The notes under the pieces were generated by a model that saw nothing but the letters and a program-made list of their open reading frames with translations, was not told the origin of the DNA and ran no database searches. From contig NC_135071.1 in the NCBI RefSeq assembly GCF_051401765.1, positions 16,036,961 through 16,100,960 of the forward strand: a stretch of 64,000 bases of DNA. Reading direction: 5' to 3'. Positions within the stretch are counted from its first letter, which is position 1. Each line of letters opens with the position of its first letter. Of the stretch, positions 36,901 to 44,399 are shown piece after piece. A program made the position numbers and the translations under genes. The stretch comes from Calliopsis andreniformis (lineage: Eukaryota; Arthropoda; Insecta; Hymenoptera; Andrenidae).

Positions 36901-38055
36901 TCGCCGCAGAAACACTCGTACGCTTCGACCACGAAGGGGAAGCCCACGTTGTGTCGGTTGGAAGTCTCTCCTGGCTTTCAGTCCGCGGGGGAGGAGACTA
37001 TCTTGAAAATGGCGACGCGGATCCCGTGCATCGGGCCCGTCTTTTATCTATCGGGAACACAAGGGGGTAGAGAGCCGACGAGAGAATCGCTGCTGGCGAA
37101 AGGGACCAGGGGAGAGACTCGTGTGTCCTCGCATTATATATTGTCGCATTGTATGGACGATGTAGCTATCCTGGGCCTCGTGACGTGCCCTGCGAGCGTG
37201 TTGCATTTAAATTACTCCCTCCAACCCCCTCAGGTGCCACGCCGATGAAGATACATGTACGCCAAGGGAAAGCTTTTTCGTCCTGAATGTAACACTCGAG
37301 ATAACTGCTTTGCTCGGAGCTGTGGCGAAGGACAGTGTCTTGATATAAGTTTGCGAGTTGACGTCGATTGTAGTTCTGCCTTGGTAGGAGGTTCGAGGTG
37401 CTCTCAGATCTATTTAGAACTAGTTTACTATTTTAAGTGATTCTCTTCGAATGTTTTCCATTAAAGAGTGTTGTCTCGATACAAGCACAATATAAGTATG
37501 TACAACATTATGTTAATAAGAGGCCAGTGGTACACTTAGATCTACTTGGATCTACAAAGTGATCAGTTCAACTAGAAACTCTCTAATGGGTGTTGGCAGC
37601 ACAATGCTAACAGTAACAGAATTTAGAATAAATGCTGCCAACACTCAGAGGGTTTCCAAGTAAACTGATCACCCTGTATGTACATATCCTTCATCTTCAT
37701 ATTCTTAATCCTAGCTTGTAAAAAGATTCAACTTACTAATTAACTTGTATCAAAACAACACTCTCTTCACTGTCTTTTCTCCCAACATTGTAAAGAAAAT
37801 AACAAAAATCTCCTCACTGACCCACTCCTCTGTTCACAGGTCTGGTTTCAGAACGCTCGCGCAAAATGGCGGCGCATGGTGCTGAAGCAGGAGGGCAAGT
37901 CGGACAAGTGCGACGGGGGTGTAGAGGGTGGTTCCCTAGGCGACCTGGAGCTCTATGGGAACAGCACTGGAAGCGGTGGGCCGCCGATGAGTCCTCCCTT
38001 CATGCTTGGTGGGCCTCACAGTCCCGCGTCCCTGGCGTCCCTGGACTGCGCGTGA
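6741..38055 (+). CDS. ap: Apterous-family LIM-homeodomain transcription factor (full spliced gene)
   Basis: Join 6741-6906, 7363-7768, 29700-30229, 33373-33590 and 37840-38055, giving 1536 nt and 511 residues plus TGA. Seen: LIM1 at residues 136-188, LIM2 at 199-252, basic GRPRKRK at about 350-356, homeodomain at about 395-454, and an LGGP motif at 496-499 near the C terminus. The linker DLNADYID before the homeodomain and the helix 3 residues WFQNARAKW match insect Apterous. Known for the family: a nuclear selector protein that binds TAAT-type sites through the homeodomain and the Chip/Ldb co-factor through the LIM domains; it specifies dorsal wing identity, neurons and muscle. Intron phases 1, 2, 1, 0 all close correctly. 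The start is the first in-frame ATG after an in-frame stop at 6417, so an extra upstream coding exon is not excluded. Many insects have two apterous paralogues, and I cannot tell which this is. Identity is very secure. Confidence 0.95.
6907..7362 (+). other. apterous intron 1
   Basis: 456-bp phase 1 intron, GT at 6907 and AG at 7361-7362. It contains a degenerate inverted repeat (7129-7243) that looks like a transposon remnant. Confidence 0.85.
7129..7243. repeat. Inverted-repeat pair inside intron 1
   Basis: 23-bp arms at 7129-7151 and 7221-7243 match inverted at 20 of 23 positions (TCTGAGACTTC..., ending GACA), with 69 bp between. A related GACTTCC-TGTCAGAC sequence occurs inverted near 44872-44886. 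This suggests a dispersed element family; no coding content remains. Confidence 0.6.
7363..7768 (+). CDS. ap: apterous coding exon 2 (poly-His tract and LIM domain 1)
   Basis: The acceptor ATTATTCAG ends at 7362 and the donor is CG|GTGAGT at 7769 (phase 2). It encodes residues 57-190. First come an Asn run and a run of 11 His (residues 84-94), then a Pro/Gln-rich stretch. LIM1 follows with zinc ligands C136, C139, H157, C160, C163, C166, C185 and D188, that is C-x2-C-x17-H-x2-C-x2-C-x2-C-x18-C-x2-D. The surrounding text (ISDRFYLQAV, SRDGNIYCKKDYY) is characteristic of Apterous LIM1. All eight ligands are present, so the finger should fold. The His run is coded by a near-pure CAC repeat and may vary in length. 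Confidence 0.95.
7769..12119 (+). other. apterous intron 2, first part: no gene seen
   Basis: AT-rich stretches with CpG-rich blocks near 9180-9570, 9940-10330, 10740-11100 and 11740-12070. Open frames in the blocks lack domains. A 23-bp palindrome (CTATTATAAAT...) lies at 10536-10558. Regulatory content is possible but unproven. Confidence 0.6.
12120..12210 (+). repeat. Degenerate tandem repeat with 10-bp unit
   Basis: Nine consecutive units in strict 10-bp register with consensus close to GARTATARTC (for example GAGTATAGTC, GAGTACAGTC, GAATATAATC). The period is near one DNA helical turn. Confidence 0.85.
12540..13420 (+). promoter_or_regulatory. CpG-rich block in intron 2 (possible regulatory element)
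   Basis: About 900 bp of strongly CpG-rich sequence standing out from AT-rich flanks. Overlapping open frames on both strands (for example 12560-12931, 12591-12968 and 13015-13296) have no recognisable domains and look like by-products of composition. Regulatory role is inference. Confidence 0.25.
13421..16974 (+). other. apterous intron 2: non-coding, with a 200-bp-offset duplication
   Basis: CpG-rich blocks at about 13880-14510 and 15110-15500; the first contains GGTAATTAATTC and GGATAATTAATGG homeodomain-type sites. AT-rich elsewhere. Segments 14712-14780 and 14911-14980 are diverged direct copies. No gene is supported. Confidence 0.55.
14712..14980. repeat. Diverged direct duplication, 200-bp offset
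   Basis: Two roughly 70-bp segments (14712-14780 and 14911-14980) share the order CTTCACTT, TTCTTGA/TATCTTGA, ATTCTAA, CCCTGTCA and ATCACA in the same spacing. Similarity is roughly 70 percent by eye. Confidence 0.6.
16975..17290. repeat. Probable degenerate mobile-element remnant
   Basis: ACATTCTGT occurs twice and a related ACATTCTAT once within 50 bp (16980-17025). A hairpin with arms of about 18 bp follows at 17211-17257. No coding sequence. The element type cannot be named. Confidence 0.35.
17390..19280 (+). promoter_or_regulatory. Two CpG-rich blocks in intron 2 with possible CTCF-like site
   Basis: Blocks at about 17390-18300 and 18740-19280, separated by AT-rich DNA. The first has CAATTGACGATCATAAAA and CTCATAATTAAG, homeodomain-type motifs. 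The second contains AGGGGGCGC at 19148-19156, matching the core of CTCF sites. No coding frames are convincing. Function is inferred from motifs only. Confidence 0.25.
19465..19862. repeat. Nested foldback (inverted-repeat) structure
   Basis: Hairpin 1 has 41-bp arms at 19505-19545 and 19550-19590 with a 4-base loop; 34 of 41 positions pair. Hairpin 2 has arms of about 50 bp at 19597-19646 and 19674-19722. Weaker outer arms (about 19471-19500 with about 19723-19765) enclose both, so the whole could fold as a three-way junction. A further palindrome of AAATTTCTTTAT arms lies at 19829-19861. It resembles a foldback or MITE-type insertion; no coding capacity. Confidence 0.65.
19863..24295 (+). 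other. apterous intron 2: non-coding
   Basis: CpG-rich blocks near 19980-20180, 20620-20900, 22300-22900 and 23570-24020 between AT-rich stretches. Around 20400-20530 there is degenerate TTGAA/TTTGAA low-complexity sequence. The 191-residue frame at 22259-22834 starts at GTG, has no domain and overlaps an equally long antisense frame, so I do not call it. Near 23116 an imperfect TTGACA/TGTCAA palindrome occurs. Confidence 0.55.
24296..24622 (+). repeat. Degenerate low-complexity array (GTAGAATAGTG-like units)
   Basis: About 330 bp of diverged units such as GTGTAGAA, GAATAGTG and AACAGTGTA repeating roughly every 10 bp. Similar in style to 12120-12210 but less regular. Confidence 0.65.
27433..27608. 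repeat. Local direct duplication in intron 2
   Basis: A 22-mer at 27485-27506 recurs at 27587-27608 with 19 of 22 identities (core TTGYTCCGCGRTGCGTGC). Upstream of each copy is CGCTGCG...ATATCTG (27433 and 27558). It looks like an old tandem duplication of about 100-125 bp. Confidence 0.7.
29406..29440. repeat. Near-perfect palindrome
   Basis: Arms ATCAAG-GGTCCTTCAA and their complement meet at an AT centre, 35 bp in all, about 260 bp upstream of the LIM2 exon. Confidence 0.75.
29700..30229 (+). CDS. ap: apterous coding exon 3 (LIM domain 2, His-rich linker, basic motif)
   Basis: The acceptor TTTTCTTGCAG ends at 29699; its first base completes Arg191. The donor is ATAG|GTGAGT at 30230 (phase 1). 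LIM2 carries C199, C202, H221, C224, C227, C230, C249 and H252 in the canonical C-x2-C-x18-H-x2-C-x2-C-x2-C-x18-C-x2-H spacing. It includes the conserved stretches SELVMRAR, LVFHV and PLTKGDHFG. A Pro/His-rich linker follows, with a run of six His. The exon ends with RQKGRPRKRKPKD, an AT-hook-like or nuclear-localisation motif also found in Apterous, then LEAMTANI. Long open frames on the opposite strand here are by-products of the high GC. Confidence 0.95.
30230..33372 (+). other. apterous intron 3: non-coding
   Basis: 3143-bp phase 1 intron. CpG-rich block at about 30660-31640; another near 32220-32650; AT-rich elsewhere. The stretch 33118-33350 just before the homeobox exon has CGATTAGC, GTAATCG and CGATTATT homeodomain/bicoid-type sites. 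No gene seen inside. Confidence 0.6.
33373..33590 (+). CDS. ap: apterous coding exon 4 (homeodomain, first 46 positions)
   Basis: The acceptor ATGTTGCAG ends at 33372 and the donor is CTGCAG|GTAAGC at 33591 (phase 0). Residue 368 is Asp, split across the intron. A Gly/Pro-rich linker (FGRGGPATPGIPG) leads into the homeodomain, beginning around RTKRMRTSF at residues 394-402. It contains helix 1 and helix 2 sequence typical of Apterous (KHHQLRTMKSYFAINHNPDA, then KDLKQLSQKTGLPKRVLQ). The exon stops at homeodomain position 46. The split between positions 46 and 47 is a long-known conserved intron site in LIM and related homeobox genes. Confidence 0.96.
36600..37240. promoter_or_regulatory. CpG-rich block with paired YY1/Pho-type sites
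   Basis: GCCATCTTGC at 36741-36750 and, inverted, AAAATGGCGAC at 37007-37015 share the YY1/Pleiohomeotic core ATGGCGAC. CpG and GAGGA-type content is high between them. In insects Pho sites with GA-rich motifs mark Polycomb response elements and some promoters. Alternative: an internal apterous promoter. Either function is inference. Confidence 0.35.
37555..37676. mobile_element. MITE-like element in apterous intron 4
   Basis: 122-bp element flanked by TA on both sides (37553-37554 and 37677-37678). The terminal inverted repeats begin CARRGTGATCAGTT and extend about 45 bases with internal TGTTGGCAGCA complementarity, leaving about 30 unpaired bases. TA target duplication points to the Tc1/mariner superfamily. 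Non-autonomous; no coding sequence. Confidence 0.75.
37840..38055 (+). CDS. ap: apterous coding exon 5 (homeodomain helix 3 and C-terminus)
   Basis: The acceptor CTGTTCACAG ends at 37839. Encodes VWFQNARAKWRRM, the rest of homeodomain helix 3. W442, F443, Q444 (homeodomain position 50), N445 (51) and R447 (53) are all intact, so DNA binding of the Q50 type is expected. The tail is Gly/Ser-rich (SLGDLELYGNSTGSGG) and ends with SPPFMLGGPHSP; its LGGP core is shared with the C terminus of other insect Apterous proteins. The stop is TGA at 38053-38055. The coding bases AAAATGGCGGC at the exon start resemble a YY1/Pho site, but the amino-acid sequence there is fully constrained. Confidence 0.96.
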   Translation, partial: VWFQNARAKWRRMVLKQEGKSDKCDGGVEGGSLGDLELYGNSTGSGGPPMSPPFMLGGPHSPASLASLDCA

Positions 38056-39463
38056 TCCACAGAATCTTGCTTCCAGGCCTATCGAACTGACTGATGCTCG
38101 ACTCGCCAAGGTTCGCGTTCAAATAGCGCGCTCCTTTTCTTTCACGAGTGAGCCCGCGGTTCCAGTTGCTCCGTGGAGCGTCGCGACGCTGTGAATAATT
38201 TATTTTGTCGCGAGATAGCGTTCGGGGGCTCTGCGTCTGGGAGACGGGCTAATATCGAGGCGACTCGTCCTGGGGATCTACTCGAAGAACGCTCGATCGA
38301 AACCTGCGATATTCTATCGCGAAATAATTCACTTGATTGTCGATACTCGTTCCTTGAAGCCATTCGCTCTGTGGGATTGCAGATGGTGGGGGCAGAGAGT
38401 AGTGTTCATCACGAGGACCGAGCGTTTTGGTATCATAGTTGGGAGTGATTGGGTCTTACTTCGATCCCCAGTTGAGTCTCTTTTGATCAAGAGGAACTCG
38501 GGAAGAGGCAGCAGCAGGTAGCCTCGCGTTATAAACTCGCTTTACGATATTGTATCTTGAAGTTACTCAGAGCAATTAGCATCCGCTTCCACGTGCTCTT
38601 GGGCAGTTACCAGAGGAACTGTCTCCAGAAACACATCCCCCTCTATAAGTTCCTTACCCCCTCGCGAGTCTAAACCGAATAGCGCAATTCCAGAAAAGCC
38701 AGTAGCGTTTTTCCCCCTGAAACTCAGCTACTCTCAACCATAACCTACTCCACGAGCCTCGTCAACTATTCTCGCATCTCTTCCACAAGAACCCTCGGTT
38801 ACTTACTCTCCAAGATCCCCATTTCTCGATCGAACAACCTCGACGATAGGGGCCTCCAATAAGAACACTAAAATCTGCTGCAGGACGATCGCAGGAGGGG
38901 CTAGAATACCTTGTATTTATTATATCCAAACTTCGTACACGCGCCGATTCGCGCGACTGGTAGCGCAGCTCCCAAATTAAAGTGGGGCGCCGACGCAGCC
39001 CCCGAAGAGCGTTTTTTGTAATTAGCTGTCGACGTCTATTTATTGGCTATAAGCGTTTTGAAGGTAAGCCTAGCTAAGGGTTACGAACTTTACCAGTGCT
39101 GTGTGAAAATCCAACGTTTCTAGGGTGTGCGGTGTGCGAGAGGGGTAGAGGGTGGGGGGGGCTAGCGGAGAACGCCAGTACCTTGGGTATCGGAGGATAT
39201 AAATAAATATACATATGTACGTACATAATAATATATACGATTATTAGCGTTTGTACCGCCAAGGTGAATTAGACGACAAAGGCTCGTTCGAGAGGCTTCG
39301 ATTCGACTCGATTTCTCTCGGATCCCGAGCGTCCCGACGCGAGGATCGTCGGAGTCGTAGCGTGTCGAGACGCAGAGCTTCGGCGGCGTGAGAGCCATCG
39401 AGAGGAGGCGAATTGTTAATTAAAGAGGGTGGGCCGCGCGCGAAACGTTGGGTTTTAACGTCG

Positions 39464-39520
39464 AATATATATATATATAAATATATATATACATAGTTAT
39501 ATATATAGATATATTATTTA
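39464..39520. repeat. AT dinucleotide run
   Basis: Nearly uninterrupted (AT)n/(TA)n of about 57 bases inside the presumed 3' UTR. Confidence 0.9.
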
Positions 39521-39635
39521 TAAACGAGTTCGGGCGCGTCGAGCGCGAGAACGACGGGTGTAATTATAATTATTGCTCAAAGAAACGAATGGGGTGAGTG
39601 TGAGAGCTAGAGAGGGGTGAGAAGTTAGAGTGCGT

Positions 39636-39694
39636 GTGAGAGAGAAAGGAGGAGAGAGAGAACGAAAGAGAGAAAGAGAGAGAGAGAGAGAGAG
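39636..39694. repeat. GA dinucleotide run
   Basis: Imperfect (GA)n/(AGAGAA)n run of about 59 bases shortly before the poly(A) signal. Confidence 0.9.
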
Positions 39695-39751
39695 GATGAA
39701 TCAAATCGCGCCCGATCGCGAATCCTTGGATCGTAATTTCACGTAATTTGT

Positions 39752-39761
39752 TGTAAATAAA
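39752..39761 (+). terminator. Poly(A) signal overlapping a Pumilio-type element
   Basis: TGTAAATA (39752-39759) fits the Pumilio consensus UGUANAUA and shares four bases with AATAAA (39756-39761). The polyadenylation signal is the best candidate for the apterous 3' end. Confidence 0.5.
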
Positions 39762-39780
39762 GGACGTTCCTCGTGTTTCT

Positions 39781-42560
39781 TAAGGCACCGCTATAGGTTG
39801 TAGGGATTATAATTGCATTCGGTAGCGGTTCTGTTTTAGGCAAGGTAATAATGATGACGACGATTATTATTATTATCACTCCTATTATCGATATCCTTGT
39901 AACGAATGGAACGATTGTCTAATTTTACAAGATGATTTTTTCATTGAATATATTTTGACAATATACTTCGCCGTCTCTGTCGACTTCTTTCTTTTACGCC
40001 CTCAGCTGTCCCCTGATCGTACCTCTCCCTTGATAACAGGTCATCTCGAGGATACTTCAATCGTTAAAAAAGGTAAGAGAGAAAAGCAAATATATATTTA
40101 ATATTAAAATAATGACGCGTAATTGAATTATTTTTATTACGTCGCTTTCTATTGATCAGTCAAGCTTTTTTGAAGCTAAAGCGTGGAGAATTGATTTTTT
40201 TTTTTTTTATTCAATAAGTGCATGGAGATGAGAATCAGCTGTAGATCGGATCCTTTGTTGCTGACAGAGTACTAATTATTACAAGAGAGCGCTACGCCGA
40301 GAAGGATAACGGAAATGCAAAAAACTAGAATGCAAGGTAGGACGGCGCATACAATATGCATTCAGCTGCATTGTGCGCTGACGCTGAATGAGAGCTGACG
40401 CATGGAGCGATGCGATTTTGAACGGCGATTGTTCGCTGCATTTCTGAGTCGATAAAAATCGGGGACGAAGGAGGATGCGAGGTTTAAAGGAGAATCGTGA
40501 TCATCCTTGATGTGAATGATGTTCGATAAAGAAAATATGAGAAAATATTGTATTATTTATACTTAGCTATCCGTGATATTTGAAACAGCTTCAATTATTT
40601 CTCGACGGTACAAATAAAAAGTGAGAAACTGAGGAACCAGTGAATGTCTTCTGCACACCCACGCAGATTCACGTTCTCCGTTCCCAGTCACGTTTGCAAC
40701 TGTACGATGCCGTTCCTAGATTATTTCAAACCCTGTACCAACCAGGAGCGAACCTTGGGAATAAGAGCAAATTCAAAAGATTAAAGTCGTGTTTAAAGGA
40801 TGTGGTAACAGCCAGGACTTACTTGTTAGTGCCCACTTGAATTATTTCTGGAGTCAGTATTCGAACATTTGGAAACTTGACTGTTTATATATCTGTACTT
40901 GAGCCAGACTAACTTACGTTATAGGTGAAGTAAATTTAATAATATAAACTACTGCATATACTGCGTTCAGGAATGATTATTGTTGTAATTGTTTTTCGGC
41001 TTTCCTGAAAAATAACAAAAAAAGACTTGGCTCATTGTGGCTCTCAGGTACAGATATTCGATAACTTAAATAGATACTTAAAAAATGTTCAATCTAAGAA
41101 ACTAGAAAAGTGAGTAACTGAAATCGAAGACTGGAACCTATGGGAAGCCTTAAAAAAAAGAAACCAGAGAAATTAAAAAGTTTAAATATCAAAAAATTTC
41201 AAATTATATTCACAGTGCACATATTCAACCAAAAACCTTCACTCTTAAATATTTACTACTGCGCAATGACTCAAGAATAGAGTACAAGATCTCCCCTCTC
41301 GCAATCTGAATCTGAATCCCCTGCATATTAAATAATTCAAACGCTAAGATTTCAAAAGAATAATGGCCCCGAGTCCAAGGAAAACGCGAGGGCTAATATT
41401 TCAAGAATATCCAAAAATACCGGAAAGCGTGTGCGCGTTTAACAAACGATCCTCGCTCAGTGGACACATTGGACCGTTACCCGCCTTGGCGGATGGGTCC
41501 ACGGAGAAGTCACGATGCACTTAACGAAGTAAATGAGACGTTGCCGTGGATCGACACCGGTACCACTGTCAACGACGAGGAGTTTCGACGCTGTCGCACA
41601 CTGGCCAGCATCGATCATTCGCGTTATCGACATCTCGATCCCCTGGAACCGGTCAGAGGGGCCTGACATCGCGCAGGGAGGATCTAGGAATCTCTCGGTC
41701 GTCCCTCGATCACGCCTGATCGGCCCCGAGAATGAACGGTCCCCGAATGCGAGCGGAACGGCGCGCGCGTTCTCGTTTTATCGCTCGACGAAAGCCCACG
41801 ATCCGCTGGCCATTGTTTCCAACGTGAGAAGAAAATGTGGGAACCCTCTCTCGCTTCGTTAACCTTGAGGTGACCTTAGCGGGGCCGATGCAACCGTGCC
41901 TCGCGATTTTCGATGGCTCTTAAGCCTTGAAGAGAAATCTTTTTTGGAGGAACCTGGCGACCATCTTGTGGTGGACTTGTTCGTATGGATTCTCAAATTG
42001 CTTGGAAGCAGCAGATAGTAAATTAGAAATAGTACTTATTTTGTGAACAGGGTAAGAAGAATACTTAAGAAATTAGAAGAGACAAATAACTAGGAGAATA
42101 TAAAGAGTTCGAGTCTTGTGTACTGTTATTAAGGAAATATTTGAGAGATTAAAATTAAGTTACCTAACGGAGACGATACAGTCTTTTATTTAAAAAAAAG
42201 ATAAAAGAGAGATATAAAATCGTGCATGGATTGTTAAGGGGTTGTTGTGAAGGGGAGGTTTCTGTCCTCAAATTCTCTGTGAAAATGAATCGCGAACAAA
42301 CTTTTTTAGGCTCTACGTTCTACGTTCACTTTCTTACTCTGTTCCCAAGTATAGTAGCTTCTCCCAATAAAATTTAATTCGAGGGTATAAAAATAGAGGC
42401 TTTACTCTGTAAAATGAGCTCAGAGAGACTGTACTACGACTTCCAGTGACAATGTTACAACACTTTAAAAATCATACATTTGTAAACAACTCCCTCTATC
42501 AAAAATCAATGTTCAACTTAGCATTACATTTGTAAAACCCTTCTATACAATCATATAAAA
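39781..42560. other. Downstream intergenic DNA, no gene seen
   Basis: AT-rich with T runs (40195-40208). A CpG-rich block at about 41450-41890 includes TGGCGACCATCTTG just after it (about 41950), a weak YY1-like match. No credible coding frames. Confidence 0.6.
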
Positions 42561-42569
42561 GTAAATACC

Positions 42570-43430
42570 CAAGTGGTACATGAAGAAACAAAATTCCCTA
42601 TAAAAATAATTGCAACTGAGAATAATTGTGACGCCTCCCAGAGATCGACGACCGTGATACGATTCAGGATAACACAGAATACAGCTCTTTCTTCTCACAT
42701 CACGGCACCCGTCATTCAGGTTGAAAACTTTCTTTGGACCAGCACTATGGATGGTCTGAAGAGTCCCCGCGAGTCGAGCGAGGCCTCGTTCCGCGGGAAC
42801 GAAAATACGAATCTACGTCGCGCCTCCGCCCATCGTCGCGCCGATTTTCCCCGAGCTTTTTCTCCCTTTTTGTATATAAACCTCGTCACGTTATTATTTC
42901 TCGCCGCTACCCGCTCATTAAACTCCTCTCCTTGATTTTTTTAGTGCCTCCGCGCGCGCGGCTCTCCGTAGTCTCCTCGTCCACGCCCCGATGAACCCTC
43001 CCTGCCCCCCTTGCCTGCCTGCCCCCTCTCCCCCCTCTGCCCAGTGTTTCTCTCTCTTGACTCTGCTCTCGCGAGTCGGGGACTCACTCGTCTCGTTTGT
43101 GCGGTCCTCTTCGAGAGACGCTTCCTCTGAGCGCGCCGAGCACCGCAACCCTTTGCACCGAGGACTTTTGACGCCCCGCGACACGCTCGAATACCGTTCG
43201 ACAAGAGGATTCGGGAGGCGACGAAGTTTTTTTCCCCCCCTCCCCACGCCCTCCTCGCCGCCTCTCTGTCCCCGTTTTTTCTTCCCTTTTCCGCCGCGGT
43301 TTCGAGGAGAACGGGGCACACACGCGACTCGTGGATGCAGTCGAAACTTTCTGCGTCACGACGCCGCGGAGCTGCTTTGGGGAGGATGGGTTCAAGAGGG
43401 GTTGACTCTAGGTGTGTCCTGAGGTTGGAG
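42570..43430. promoter_or_regulatory. CpG-rich, pyrimidine-rich block (possible promoter or enhancer)
   Basis: Strong C/T bias on the + strand from 42940 to 43310, with CTCTC and CCCTCTCCC repeats. Overlapping frames on both strands (longest 143 aa) are low complexity. It may be a promoter for an unannotated transcript on either strand, but no exon is recognisable. Confidence 0.25.
43149..43208. repeat. 60-bp duplicated segment, copy 1
   Basis: Matches 44114-44174 in direct orientation at roughly 82 percent by eye; the shared core runs GACGCCC, CACGCTCG, ATACC, TTCGACAAG. The flanks differ. Confidence 0.7.
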
Positions 43431-44113
43431 ATGCTATTGGGGAGTGACGAGAGTTGGGAACATTGAGATTGAGATGCCAGGGGTGTCTTTCAGGGGATCG
43501 TGAGTTAAATAAGTGTTATGTTTGTACCTCCAGGTTTCGTTTTGGTGTTTTTTTTTTTTTTTGTTTAGTAGTAAGTAGGGATGATGAGGAGGTAAATGGA
43601 ATCCCTGTGGAGATTAGCTACTGATACTTGATGTGATTAGGGTAGAAGGTCCTTAGGATGCTCCCTATGCTGTCTCTGAGGTACATCTGTTCATATAGGC
43701 TTTTAACTAGGTCGTTGCTATGACTATCTACTTTCATCTTATAATTGTAGCAGTGACTAGTTTCGTAAACTGGGACTTTATCGAAAAATCAAGTTTCACT
43801 ATATACTTTCAAGTAACACGGTGGAATTTGAATACAATACTTCAAAGTGCCTCCAGGACATGAAGGGTTAATACAAACGTAAAGTGTCTCCAGAATCTCG
43901 ACATGGAAATCGAATAATCTACCACGAAGAAACTTCTGAATCAGTAAGCAAAATTGATCCCTTATAAATTTCCAGAAAGGGTATTTCCACTCTGAAGTCA
44001 TGGACACCCAACGAACTAACGAATCTCGGAGTGCAGATTCCAAGAGGCTGCGCCCCCGCTCCAGGAACGTGAAACCATCCGTGGACTCGTGTAAAATCCA
44101 TCCAGCCACCGGT

Positions 44114-44174
44114 TCTCTTTGCCGCCGAGCACTTTCGACGCCCTGCATCACGCTCGGATACCATTCGACAAGGG
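44114..44174. repeat. 60-bp duplicated segment, copy 2
   Basis: Direct copy of 43149-43208, about 965 bp away. It lies within a CpG-rich block at about 44000-44400. Confidence 0.7.
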
Positions 44175-44399
44175 GCGCCGCTCTTCGCGGCCAATAATTC
44201 AGACTTCAAGGCGCGGGCGTGAAGATCGCCTTGACGGTATATCAAAAGCCGTGTGCACTTCCCGCTTACCCCTTTCCCCGTTCGCTCCGCGCTCAAAGAC
44301 GCCGTTCTTCGTCGACCCTGGCGAGAGGAAGCCAGCTGAACGTGGAATAACAGCGATTTTCCGTGGAATATGAGCTTATAAAAAGAGGAAGTGATCCGA

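Larger units (their letters stand above)
33591..37839 (+). other. apterous intron 4: non-coding, contains a CpG block and a MITE
   Basis: 4249-bp phase 0 intron between homeodomain positions 46 and 47. CpG-rich blocks at about 33830-34400, 35000-35700 and 36540-37240, and a small inverted-repeat element at 37555-37676. Open frames in the blocks have no domain. Confidence 0.65.
38056..39780 (+). other. ap: Probable 3' UTR of apterous
   Basis: Runs from the TGA at 38053 to just past an AATAAA at 39756-39761, which is followed by a GT/T-rich stretch (TTCCTCGTGTTTCTT) suited to cleavage. No earlier AATAAA is evident. The stretch contains an AT dinucleotide run, a GA run and a Pumilio-type site beside the poly(A) signal. 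About 1.7 kb is long but usual for a developmental regulator. No transcript evidence is available, so the end is inferred. Confidence 0.55.

Noticed and set aside
42918..43422. Four overlapping long frames (103-143 codons) on both strands
   Set aside because: Low-complexity Arg/Gly or Pro/Ser products of a pyrimidine-rich block.
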